This document shows positions 23,342-33,836 of a DNA stretch of 64,000 nucleotides, in pieces. The notes under the pieces were generated by a model. That model did not search any database and was not told the origin of the DNA. It saw only the letters and a program-made list of their open reading frames with translations. Both the position numbers and the translations under genes were made by a program. The DNA is from Cotesia glomerata (lineage: Eukaryota > Arthropoda > Insecta > Hymenoptera > Braconidae). Position 1 is the stretch's first letter. Every line of letters starts with the position of its first letter. The stretch is taken from contig NC_058161.1 in NCBI RefSeq assembly GCF_020080835.1, positions 15,117,603 through 15,181,602 on the forward strand, given 5' to 3'.

Positions 23342-23428
23342 ATTCTTTCCCGCTTCACAACATTATTTATATTTGTAAAATTTATAAAATTTTCAAATAT
23401 AAATGATGCTGTGAAGCGGGAAAGAATA
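23342..23428. repeat. Short hairpin (87 bp)
   Basis: attctttcccgcttcac pairs with gtgaagcgggaaagaat, and pairing continues inward through the AT-rich arms to a short loop near 23385. It is followed by 'acgtgaagcgttccac' and 'attcacgtaac' motifs. Confidence 0.6.
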
Positions 23429-23564
23429 GGAGTTACGGTAATTATTACGTGAAGCGTTCCACATTCACGTAACAGGATATTGGTAGGAAAGGATTGAGAA
23501 AGGAATGTGGAGAGGATCATCTTAATGTGAGTTTATAGAATATGCGAGAAAAAATTATTAGATA

Positions 23565-23636
23565 GCTCGGACTGGGATTCGAACACAGAACCTTCCGAAG
23601 ACATGTCGGCTACTCTACCATTTGAGCTATCCGATC
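23565..23636 (-). repeat. tRNA-like SINE head or tRNA pseudogene
   Basis: Reads as a 72-nt tRNA-like body on minus. The acceptor arms pair with one mismatch. It has TAGCTCAAATGGTAGAG as A box and GTTCGAATCCC as B box. The anticodon stem CCGA/TCGG encloses a seven-base loop CATGTCT. Position 33 would be A rather than the invariant U, so a working tRNA is unlikely. Confidence 0.45.
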
Positions 23637-23879
23637 TATACTAAATTTCCTTTCGCTTATTCTATATTTATTTAAGAAAAAACAAAAATAACTAAAAGAT
23701 AAAAATTAAAATAAGAAACAAAAAAAATAATAAAAATGTCTAGAACATAACACATGCATATTAATGATTGTGAAAAGAAATTTTTAACCTCACTGGTATT
23801 CTTCAAATAAATGAAACACGTGCTTTTATTACTATTAGAACAAGTTCTTTAAATTCTCAATTAATTCCTGTTAAATTTT

Positions 23880-24546
23880 TTAACCCTTTAGAGTCAGAGG
23901 ATCTTGAAACGTCTACGTGTGAGACTGGTGGGGAGAGCGCGAATCGTAGAGTCCCGTGAGTATGTATGAGTGACATGTGAGAGTAGTAGTGTGCCTGTGA
24001 GTACCCTTCCACTCATTTGAATCTCGCGCTGCGTTCATTGACAGTGCCGTAGTTAGTATTGTTGACGTAAAGAAATAGTCTCTTCGAAAGTAAGGTTAGA
24101 AAAATTTTTTAAATTTCATACATTGCTATGTAATTGAAAAATAATTTGATTGCTCATAATTAGTCGCTAGTATGCCAAAAAAAAAAAATAAAAACATAAA
24201 AATATAATTAAAAATATTATTAAAATATGGCCATTATTCACATTATAAAAATTGATATTGAAATTTGAACTTTTCTTAGTATTTATTTTTCTAATAATTA
24301 TGCTGATAATTAAAAATACTTAACTATATTTATAATGAGACAAAATGTTGTTCTTAATTTGAATTTAAGTCCTTTGATATTTATTATTTAATAAATTAAA
24401 AATTGAAAAAAAATTATTTTTACTTCCCACCCAGGTGAAATTTTTCTCTTATAATACGGCCCTGTCACATTTGTTTCGCGCTTTTCTAATTCTATTGGGC
24501 TCCGCCAATTAAAGTGGGGTTTCAGGTCAGACTCTAAAGGGGTTAA
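23880..24546. mobile_element. piggyBac-like MITE with TTAA target duplication
   Basis: TTAA flanks both ends (23880-23883 and 24543-24546). The terminal inverted repeats are CCCTTTAGAGTC on the left and GACTCTAAAGGGG on the right. Both the TTAA duplication and the CCC-starting tips are typical of piggyBac. The interior (663 bp including a GC-richer block at 23900-24070) has no transposase frame. It lies inside the LTR-element interior. Confidence 0.65.
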
Positions 24547-24580
24547 AATTTCTACCTCCTCAGCAAAATAAAAACTCAGT

Positions 24581-24598
24581 GTCCCTGTTCGAGCGCCA
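24581..24598 (-). other. Primer-binding site of an LTR retrotransposon
   Basis: On minus this reads TGGCGCTCGAACAGGGAC. It starts with TGG (complement of the tRNA CCA end) and matches the tRNA-Lys(UUU)-type primer site known from retroviruses except for one base. The LTR-like repeat begins about eight bases away with TGTTATG, that is, an LTR ending ...CATAACA on minus. Confidence 0.6.
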
Positions 24599-24605
24599 AT
24601 TTTGT

Positions 24606-24710
24606 TATGTACTGTTTACACTAATAGACCGGGAACTCCTGAGTTTAATTTATTTAAGGATGATAGGTGTTTTTGTTAAATGATGAGTAAACTGTTAAAA
24701 TTAATACTGT
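24606..24710 (-). repeat. LTR-like fragment (copy 2)
   Basis: Second copy of the 75-bp repeat of 22473-22547, adjoining the primer-binding site, so it is the 5' LTR of a minus-strand element. The upstream limit of the LTR is not resolved because the sequence past 24710 is an A run and diverged AT-rich DNA. No gag or pol frame survives between the two repeats. Confidence 0.45.
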
Positions 24711-25919
24711 AAAAAAAAAAAAAAAAACAAAAAATTACAATTATTTAAATAAAGTAAATATGTAAAAAATAGTATTTGTTTAGTTCAACATCAAACATAT
24801 ATTAACCAGACATCAGAAAAAATAGCGAATATTCTTGTAGGTCCCTCTTTTCAGACAATGTTAAAGTTTGCTATTAGTATCTTTTTTTTTATTTTTGTAT
24901 TTGTATTTATTGGAGTAAACTGGAAATGTTAAATACAAAAAATATTATTTTCCGATAAAACCATGTATTAAAGTTACGACAATTATTCTCTTATAATTAT
25001 AAAAATAGAGGAGAAGACCTATAAGCAGCTGAAATTTATCACAAATTCTATTCTAAACAAATGTGCGATAAAAGCACGAGAAAATTTAGCAATTACCTGT
25101 ATTTAATTGATTGAATCGCAACTTAATGATGTTTTAAAGTTAAAAAATATCTATATATCGATGAAAAATGTATTTAAAAAATATTACGAATAGTGGAAAA
25201 AAAAGCACTGGGCTCTTAAAGACTAAGTTGATAAAGCTCGTTCAATACCGGTAGAAACAGGATTAATCTACCGTTACGATAAGGAGATAAGGAAAAAACG
25301 ACGGAAGAAAATAAATGAGATGAAGCAAATCAAAGAAGCTGGAAACTATAAACCAATTGACTGACAATTTGGTTTTTTATTGTATTTTTTTTTATTTTTG
25401 CAATTTTACTGCGAAGTTGAATAGTTTTTAGCATTGAATTCAACATTTATCACAAATACTCAAATTATCGAAGATAAATATTGAACCAAGAAAAAATTTT
25501 TGAGTCAAGAATTTTATCTATTGATTCAAGAAACACGCTTTTTTCAAAATGGTGTTCTTGGTTCAAGATTTTTAGTAGATTTCATTGCATTTGGCCTCAT
25601 GACGGAACCAGAAAAATTTTACTATTTCCTGACAGTTCGCCGAGGTCGTTCAGAAAATACATTTATGTAGGAAGTTATGGATAGGATTAATAATAAATAA
25701 AGAGAAAAGACAATATTATTATCCACATAGAGTGATTCAAATAGAATCTTTATTTTTAAAGAAGGAATCGTATCGAGAGAAGTGTCGTTACTTGACAGAG
25801 TTTAGTTGCAGACTAACTATAATGTTAAAACTATTTTATTGTGAGGTCTAACCCTCTGTATTGTCCTTAGTAAAACACATTTTTTTCTTCTTAGCTAAGA
25901 CCGTAATATTTTGTTGTAC
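24711..25919. other. AT-rich intergenic, no gene seen
   Basis: A-rich run (24710-24727), T-rich run near 24890 and unremarkable sequence. 'ttgattcaag'-type motifs appear at 25500-25570. The 67-codon frame at 25481-25684 has no family features. Confidence 0.5.
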
Positions 25920-26997
25920 TATCCCAGTCAGCATCCAAGTCAGAAAGATTTCAGTATGGTCTTTTAAAAAACTTCTTATAGAAGTCCTAATGTGACGTCT
26001 TAAGGAGCTCTTTTTTACGAGGTCAGAACTAAGAGCTCTTAATGAACTCATAATTTTGGAGTCAATTTTCTGACATCTAACTGAGTCCCTTTTTTGGACT
26101 TCTTTTTGAGTTGCGTATAATGAGCTTATAGACATTATAAACAAAAAAACAAATTTCTTTTTAATATAAAGCTGTCAAAATCTTGTTCATTTTTCATTTA
26201 TTACTTTCCTGATTGAGAAATTAAATTGAAAATGATTAAAAATAATTCGAATTAAATAATTTAAAATAATTTGAATAGATTAATATATAGATATACACTT
26301 GGCATAGGTTAACTCATTTCTCTTAATCCAGGTTAATTAAATTTTTCAAAAATTTTAAATTATATTATGAAGTAGTTGGCAATAATGTTAAAATCTGGTT
26401 CTTAATCAAACTAATTTAGATAAAATAATAAAATTGGATTCTAATCTGAAAAAATTATGTGAACTTTCTACATTTAAGGAGTACTTTGCATGTATCAATT
26501 TTAAACATTTTATTCGAATTTAACGATATCTTATAACTATATACTTATTAATTATTGTTGAATTTTTAATATTCATTAATTTATCTATTAGATTTTATAT
26601 TGTGAAAAGTAAACAAAATTTATATAGACTATTTAAAAAATATTACAGGTAGACTTTTGAATATTTTTAGTATATAAATATTCGTAAAGTTACTTTTTCT
26701 CTATCGATACACAGTATCAAATAGAATAAATAATATAGACAATGATCGCAACATTTCATCACTATATAAACTTAGCTTATAAGAATAATGAGATGTGTAA
26801 CGACAAATCGTTTTGAACAGCGTAGGGGTTAGATATCGATCTAGCACGCGCGCGACTCGGGTTCGAATCTTAGTTACGGCAATTGCGATTTTCACTTTCT
26901 CTCTTTAAACCGACAATATTAGGTCTAACTAAAATAATAAACATTCGAAATCAGCATCGGTGCTTCATGAAACTCTGAATTATTTTTCATAATTTAC

Positions 26998-27031
<34 letters not shown>

Positions 27032-27281
27032 TTTGTTGTGTTCTTATTATTGTTATCATTATAATAGCGTATAGAGATAAAAAATCATTTATTTGTGCGA
27101 GTTCAGAAAAAAGAGCTTTTTAAGAGCTCGTTTTGATGAGTTCTTAAAGTCTACAATAAGCGGCGCATTCGAACTCTTCAGAAGGTCTTAAAGACGTCTT
27201 TTAGACGTAGACTCTGACGTCCAAATCAAAAATCTGAGCTCATTCGGAATAACTTAAAACGTCATTTTGCTATCTGGGATA
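25920..27281. mobile_element. Composite element with TATCCCAG tips
   Basis: Left TATCCCAGTCAGCA and right TGCTATCTGGGATA are imperfect inverted ends. Both arms are rich in 'gagctcttttt', 'aagagctct' and 'gacgtct' words in opposite orientations (25960-26110 against 27100-27230). The middle holds AT-rich DNA, a tRNA-like B box near 26865 and an ATT microsatellite. No coding capacity is evident. Confidence 0.4.
26998..27031. repeat. (ATT)n microsatellite
   Basis: About 11 ATT units inside the composite element. Confidence 0.9.
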
Positions 27282-27830
27282 AAGTGTAAAATAAGGAGTC
27301 CTTTGTACAACTCAAGTACCTAAGGTCATAAAATCAAGCCTATACAGGTTTTCTTATTCTAGCTGTACAAATGTGCCTTAAATGTGTTTTTTGCATTTAA
27401 AAACTAATAAAATAAAATATGTTATTTTTCTAAAATAAATATTTCTAAGAACAAAATATCTAAAATATAAAACTAAAAGTTTGTAACTGGGATTTATTTT
27501 TGCTCAGAGAATCCAACAATATAGTTCGAAAGTTTACATATCTATTTAATTAAGGTGTCCGTTATTTCCGAAGTTGATTTTTTTTTCGCTGTCACCCCCT
27601 GGATTTTTAGTTCTTGACGCTCTTTCCCGAGAGCTTGATATCCTGCATGCTCAGAAAAGAAGAAAACTGGTCAGTTGTTGCAGCCTACGCGCAGCGTCTT
27701 CTAAAAGAAAAAACCGCAGAAAGGGACCAGTAACCAGGAGTAGGTCGTCGTGAGACGCAACATGCACTGGGTTGAAGTAATGTCTACGCGGTTCCGATTC
27801 AGTCATCTCCTTACCATCCACGGAGGAATA
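27282..27830. other. Intergenic, with an unassigned GC-richer block
   Basis: The segment 27590-27828 is compositionally unlike its surroundings and ends exactly where the family A 'acagacatacggacatcatcg' block begins. A minus frame of 65 codons lies in it (27651-27848) but crosses into the repeat, so it is not called. Confidence 0.35.
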
Positions 27831-27950
27831 CAGACATACGGACATCATCGCGAAAATACTCAGGGAAGCTTCCTAGGACCTCGAAACGTCAAGATCTGAC
27901 GAGAACTCGATTTTTGAAAATTTTCAATTTTCTTAGCGGGAAGTTAAAAA
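27831..27950 (+). repeat. Family A repeat, tail fragment (copy 5a)
   Basis: From 'cagacatacggacatcatcg' to 'cttagcgggaagttaaaa'. The AC tract is absent and replaced by the unassigned block before it. Confidence 0.7.
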
Positions 27951-28326
27951 ACAACGTCGATCACCGCAAGCCCGGTCAAAATCGATTCATTCGTTCGTGA
28001 GTTATCGTTGTCGAAAGAAAACCGAATAAAGTGTTTTTTCGAAATTACTTCGAAATTTCAGGATCGATAGATTTAGACTTGAAGATTCTTTAGAAAAGCT
28101 TTAAAAAGTGCGTCGAATGCCGCAAACCGCGTAACAATCGCTTCATTCATTCAAAAGTTATTGCAGTTTGAAAATTCAAAAAATGGTGTTTTATTTAACG
28201 TCTCTCAGACTTTTGAGCTCGGAGAGCTCAAAAACATCATAAATGCAATTTTAAGTGTTTGGGTATGGAATTAGCGGGAAGTTGCAGGGATGGCCTTTAG
28301 GGTCAACCGTTTTCCTAATTTTTTTA
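27951..28326 (-). repeat. Family A repeat, head half (copy 5b)
   Basis: Reverse-orientation head half ending 'gcgggaagttgcagggatgg' then 'gggtcaaccgttttcctaat'. With 5a it makes a tail-to-tail inverted pair in which internal units were lost. Confidence 0.7.
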
Positions 28327-28546
28327 AATATTTAACGCCCTCGCACTGTCCTCTGTGAGTAAAATTTCTACTCATAAAATCCGTTTGAAACCTATAAAAG
28401 TTATACATTAAAAGTTTTAAGTTTTCTTAATTTTTATCATCCACGTATAGCCCTTTGAGGGTGAAATGTTATAAAGTTTGTTCTTAATAGATTGCAACAT
28501 GCTTATAAAATTATAAGAGATTTCGTGGAAATCTTTTTTTTAACCG

Positions 28547-28690
28547 ATATTCATTTTGATAGTTTAACTTCTGGACAAATATTCATTTTGACAGTTTAAC
28601 TTCTGGACAAATATTCATTTTGACAGTTTAACTTCTGGACAAATATTCATTTTGACAGTTTAACTTCTGGACAAATATTCATTTTTACTG
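28547..28690. repeat. 32-bp minisatellite, four units
   Basis: The unit of 32 bp running from 'atattcattttgacag' to 'tttaacttctggaca' is repeated four times almost without change. Confidence 0.85.
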
Positions 28691-29345
28691 ATTAACTTTA
28701 ATGCAGATGTTCATTTTTATTGATTTATTTGGATAGAATTTCATTTATTCAAATATCCATTCGGACAACTTTCATTTGTACCGATCATCATGTTTACAAA
28801 TGTTTATTTATACACAACTTATTAAAAATACTAATGATCATAATTTCGTTTATTCATAAAATCATTTCTACATTTGTTCATTACGATTATTTATCCGCAA
28901 TTTCTTTTGTTCAAATAATTATAATAGTTTTTTTACATCCGGATCTATCTTTTTAAATACATAAGTTCATTAAGTGAATGTATCATTTATTTTTTTATAC
29001 ACTTGTATTATTAATTATTTATTCAAATGATATTTTTTATTAACTAGTAAATTTATAAATTTTCATTTATAGTAATGTTCATTTTTCCATTTATACTTTT
29101 GGAATTGAAATCAAATAAACATATTATTAGTTGTACGTATTTTTAAAAATAGGGAATTTTATTTATTCAGTTGGTCATGTGAACAACTTTAAAATTGTAC
29201 AGATGATCTAGTTTTCATAGAATCATTTGTATTTATATACAATTATACGTAAATTTTTCTGTGCTTTTATTCATTTATATTCATCAGCATTTTTACAAAC
29301 TTTCATATTTATTTGGACAAATTTTCATAAATCCAAACTTTCATC
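28691..29345. repeat. Decayed continuation of the minisatellite
   Basis: 'ttcattt' words recur irregularly through this stretch with diverged spacers such as 'ggacaa' and 'ttaact', grading out of the regular array. The 78-codon plus frame at 28720-28956 is a by-product. Confidence 0.4.
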
Positions 29346-29398
29346 GATACCAAAGCAACACGAGCAGGCATAAATTATTGTCTCTTATCCTAATATAT

Positions 29399-30164
29399 CC
29401 TAATATAAAATTGAGATGAAATGTATATGGCATCAAACTATTCGTAACGTGATTGGTCGAATATATCATAAGCATGAAAATATATGCAAATGCTATAGTC
29501 AGGCGCGCGCTTGCGCGCGCAAATTCAAATTCTAGTCCTAATATAAAATTGAGATGAAATGTATATGGCATCAAACTATTCGTAACGTGATTGGTCGAAT
29601 ATATCATAAGCATGAAAATATATGCAAATGCTACAGTCAGGCGCGCGCTTGCGCGCGCAAATTCAAATTCTAGTCCTAATATAAAATTGAGATGAAATGT
29701 ATATGGCATCAAACTATTCGTAACGTGATTGGTCGAATATATCATAAGCATGAAAATATATGCAAATGCTACAGTCAGGCGCGTGCTTGCGCGCGCAAAT
29801 TCAAATTCTATCCCATAATAAAATTGAGATGAAATATATGTGAAACCAATTTATTCGTAATGTGATTGGTTGAAAATATTTATTCTCATTCTGATTGGTT
29901 GAAAATGAATATAATATACATAAACGACACATAAATATATCATGAAAATAAATATGAGGCGCGCGCAAATTAAATTCTAGTTCCCATAATAAAATTGAGA
30001 TGAAATGTATGTGAAACCAATTTATTCGTGATGTGATTGGTTGAAAATATTTATTCTCATTCTGATTGGTTGAAAGTGAATATAATATACATAAACTACA
30101 CATAAATATATCATGACCATAAATATGAGGCGCGCGCTTGCGCGCGCAAATTTGAATTCTAGTT
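29399..30164. repeat. Tandem array, about 138-bp units with GC-only palindrome
   Basis: Five units start near 29399, 29537, 29675, 29812 and 29983. The first three have period 137-138 bp and are nearly identical; the last two are longer and diverged. Each unit contains 'cataataaaattgagatg' or a variant and a 'gtgattggt' CCAAT-type box. Most end in GCGCGCGCTTGCGCGCGC (shortened in unit 4, one change in unit 3). Because 138 is divisible by three, frames stay open through the array (29341-29751 minus), giving a repeated peptide that should not be taken for a protein. Confidence 0.85.
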
Positions 30165-31251
30165 GTACAATATTTAAGATCATGTTTCTCAAAACTTTTG
30201 ATAGATGGCGATAGAATCCCAATTTAGAAACTCAATTCCTGTATGTATGTGTTTGTATAGTGTTAAGACGCGGTTTTTTTTTCTCGTGCGTAATACATAC
30301 TTGCATACGTGTATAGATATGCATATACATAAGTATATTACGTCTTACAGAACATAACTCGTATGTAATCGTTTTGATATTATTGTCTAGTTTAGCATCA
30401 TCTTTGGTGATGATAGTTATGATTTGATTTTGTAAATAATTATGGTAAACTCATTTAAAAACTAATAAATTATTCAAAATAGTAAAATTTATTAAATAAG
30501 TATCCAATTTTTCATGGATTTTTGAAACTAACCATAAAGACCCGGTAAGTTATTATAAATTATAAATTAAATAAAAAATTCATTAAATATTCTTGATAAA
30601 TTTTAACGATCAAGATTTGAATTTTCTTTGTTTTTTTAATTATATAACAAGAAAAAACACTTTCATCCTGACAACGTGCATGTTTTTACTAACAATACAA
30701 GGTTGTCAATTACAAATGACGGGTCAAGCTCAATAACAACTGTTGCATCCAACTATTCCACCATTCTTTGCAAAAGTTTATCATATCTTCTTGTTTACAA
30801 AAAGTCTCCTTGAAAAGATTAATCAATAAATTGAACTTAACATTGAATTCAATGTTGTTCATTACTAGCGATAATTATCAGACACAACTTTAGAAAAATT
30901 AATAATTATTCAATCTTTATTAAATAAAAAAAGTAAAACTAAAATTAAGAGAGACCTGTCAATTTTATAACATTAAAGTCAGCAGTCACTTGACGATTTT
31001 TTAATTTTTTTTTTAAAAAACAAATTTGTTCGGAAAAATTATTTTTAAAAAATTGCATTTTTAATTTTTTTAAATTTTTACATGTTAATTTTTTTTGCCA
31101 TAATTTATTGTCACCAAAATTCTTAAAATTTTTAAATATCTTCTAAATTAATTTTCATGTCAATTTTTGATATTTTTTTTGTTAAAAGAGACTCCCTAAC
31201 ATTTTTAATCTGAAGAAATATAACTAATTAAATTTTTATTGAGAAATTATT
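30165..31251. other. AT-rich intergenic, no gene seen
   Basis: Ordinary AT-rich sequence after the tandem array. Short frames only; no RNA fold or terminal repeats recognised. Confidence 0.5.
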
Positions 31252-31747
31252 ACACAGAAAAAACTAAACAATAATAAATAATAATCGATTTATAATAAAT
31301 ACTATTCAAATAATAATAATAAAAGCTATGTGAATGTCTAAAATGTTTAAGTATAATAATTAATAATTCCTACTTTAATGATTATCATTTTACACTTTAA
31401 AGATTATAGGATCATATCTAAAAATTATCAAGAAAGGTAACTCAATTTCTATAGTAAGAATTTTAAATTTAATATTGTCAACATTAATATTTACTCGGTG
31501 AAAAAGTAAATTTTAACAATTTATAACAACTTTATAAACTAAACTATAATCATTGACTTATTACTTTTTACTGGTTGAAATCATAACTTTTAGCAAGTGA
31601 CAATCTCATACTTATGATAATAAATTCTACAAAACACTTTTTTCAATATTAAATTATAAATCTTGGCTTTTGTACTTTTTGACATTATGCTTTGTAATAT
31701 TCAATATTATGCGATGTAAATTTTGTAATACAGCTTTTTTCCGTGTA
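31252..31747. mobile_element. MITE related to the element at 2925
   Basis: The ends acacagaaaaaact and agcttttttccgtgt are near-inverted copies and match the ACACGGAAAAAAG tips of the 2925-3685 element. The interior is AT-rich, noncoding and more decayed. Confidence 0.5.
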
Positions 31748-31792
31748 TGAAGGGAAATTTTATGATACCTAAATTAACAAACACGTAACAAT

Positions 31793-32020
31793 TTTTTTTG
31801 CCCTCCGGGCGGAAAGTGGCAACTTTCGTCCCGCTGCGCTAAACTAAGTTGCCGCTTTCCGCCTTCGTCGGACAAAAAAATAGTATACACTCCTCGGGAA
31901 GTAAATAAGAAAGCCTCAGATCACATGTTTGTTGACCTCGGCTTCGCCTCGGCCAACAATTACATGTGATCTGAGACATTTCTTACTTTACTTCCCTAGG
32001 TGTGTAATATACTATTTTAT
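31793..32020. mobile_element. Modular GC-rich foldback, copy 1
   Basis: Two adjoining hairpins. The first is 'gggcggaaagtggcaac' pairing with 'gttgccgctttccgcc'. The second is 'aaagcctcagatcacatg' followed by 'gacctcggcttcgcctcggcc' and the mirror 'catgtgatctgagac'. They are separated by 'tagtatacac'-type linkers. The same modules recur in 39476-39990. Confidence 0.65.
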
Positions 32021-32143
32021 TTTTTGTTACTATTTAATTGTTATGAAAAATATTTTGTTAAAAAATTCTACGTATAGAAATTGAAAAAAATTATAAGTGC
32101 AAATTTTTAAAAATATTTTATTTATTATAATTGATTTGTTAGG

Positions 32144-32570
32144 TTGGCAATAGCCTAATCGGCTCGGTACCTGCATTTCGAAAGAGTGGGACCAGGGTTC
32201 GATTCCGGCGCGCACCAATATTTTTCAATGATTATAAACTAAGAATATGTGCGTTTCATTGCCAGCCTCTGTACCGGTCGGGTTTTCTGTGGTTTTCCCG
32301 TATAGTTATGGAGGTAAAATGTCATTATAGAAGTACCTCCATACTATTTAAGACCGTAATGCAAATGCAGGTACTGATTATAACGCGTAAGTCGGCCACA
32401 GTCGCAGCACATGTGTGTCGGGCATGAAAGAAAAAATCCCGACATGCCGGGGGGTGGGGAAGAAAAAAGTGGTTGAGAGTTATAATGACAGGGTTGAGAG
32501 ATTATATTGCGGAGAATAAAGTGGAGAGACAATAATTCCCCACCCTCCCTTGTAAAACACTCTACAGTGA
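32144..32570 (+). repeat. tRNA-derived SINE
   Basis: The head (32144-32217) has TAGCCTAATCGG as A box and GGTTCGATTCC as B box. It is followed by a body containing 'gggttttctgtggttttccc', a motif seen in hymenopteran and other insect SINEs, and a variable tail. No tail repeat is clear, and the right end is approximate. Confidence 0.5.
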
Positions 32571-32891
32571 TACAAGTAAAACCATCCTCAATTATAACCT
32601 CAATATAATTGATTTGTTATAACAGTTCCTCAAATTGACAAATGTCTGCTGATTTCAATCAATATCACGAAATTTTGACTCTACCTTTCTGGGCTACAAT
32701 TTTTTTAATTTTCCACTAAAATTTTTGAAAAAAATTGATTTCAATTCCAAAATTTAATTAGTTCAATTTCTTAAAAACTGCGAAATTAATAACCGGCTAT
32801 ATCACACGTTGCTTTGAAAAAAACAGCGAAGAATGGTGAAAATTAAAAATAAAATGCTTCGGTGCATAAATATTGTTAATTATTATTAAAG

Positions 32892-33281
32892 ATGCAGCGT
32901 AAATTGAATTCATGTGTTAGATTTATCTATAAAGTACCAAAATATGAACATGTTACTCCATATTTCAAAAAGTTAGGTTGGCTAAAGCTTGCAGCGAGAA
33001 GAGACTATTTCATTGCTTGTCTGTTTTATAAGCAAATTCGACTAAATTATCGACAGCTATTCGGCTCAAAACTAGACTTTTTGCCTGTAGCACTGCGTAG
33101 AGGTGATGTCCGACAAGACTATCTTCGTTTACCGCAGGCTAATTGTGTCATGTATGATAATTCATTCTTAATTCATGGCATACGTATCTGGAATGCACTG
33201 CCAGCTGAGACTGTGGCTGTAGATAATTTGGTTGAATTTAAAAATGCTTGCTTCAATCACTTTTTTGAACATGACAATTAA
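32892..33281 (+). pseudogene. 5'-truncated LINE: C-terminal end of non-LTR reverse transcriptase
   Basis: The 129-residue frame matches the C-terminal tail of ORF2 of Jockey/CR1-like non-LTR retrotransposons. It has an 'LNSCVRFIY' segment, then 'ITPYxxxLGWLKL'-type wording (here HVTPYFKKLGWLKLAARRD), then a 'WNALPAE' box and 'FKNACFNHFF' near the stop. An in-frame TAA lies just upstream, so the catalytic RT and endonuclease domains are absent. After the stop come about 230 bp of 3' UTR, AATAAA (33507) and a TATC tail, as expected of a target-primed insertion. The body appears undamaged but can have no activity. Confidence 0.75.
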
Positions 33282-33545
33282 CAATTGCAATCTTTATTTT
33301 GGATCGTATTTAAATATTTTTTCTTGTAGAATTATTATGACTTTAAATTAAGTTATTTGTTTGTATTAAATAATCTATTTGGATTTTATAACATTTGAAA
33401 TTAAATCTAATTGTAAACCTTTAATTAGTTAAGTAATCTTGTAACCTATGTAAACCAATGTAATTTAAATATTGATGGCTTTGAGGGAGCTTAGGTTCCA
33501 GAGCCAAATAAATTTTTTATCTATCTATCTATCTATCTATCTATT
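33282..33545 (+). mobile_element. LINE 3' UTR with (TATC)n tail
   Basis: It continues the LINE insertion. AATAAA is at 33507-33512, then six TATC units (33519-33544) form the tail in place of poly(A). A target-site duplication was not identified. Confidence 0.65.
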
Positions 33546-33836
33546 TAAAAATTTATAAAAAAATCATATACACGCATTACAACGCATAAGGAGTGCTTTA
33601 ATCTGAAAAGTTGTGATCTAACAATTTTTCATTTTTTTATAAATACACAAAATTTTTGAACTTGAATGGACGAATGAAGAAAATAAATTTTTTTGTTTCA
33701 ATCATGCAGATTGATATTTATGAATTTTTCTATTTAAACCTATCTATAATACTTATAATTTCATTATTACAAACTAAAATTTATTTCTTTCTCTAAACTC
33801 TGTATTGTATTTACTTTTTTTTTTTTTTTTTTTTAG

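Noticed and set aside
23565..23636. A functional tRNA gene
   Set aside because: The cloverleaf is mostly present, but position 33 is not U, one acceptor pair and one T-stem pair are mismatched, and similar heads recur as SINEs.
29501..29521. A CRISPR-like or phage feature from short spaced repeats
   Set aside because: The repeats are head-to-tail units without unique spacers, and the window is clearly eukaryotic.
29341..29751. A 136-codon minus frame with a repeated 46-residue peptide
   Set aside because: It exists only because the tandem unit is 138 bp, a multiple of three. The frame breaks at the edges and has no domain.
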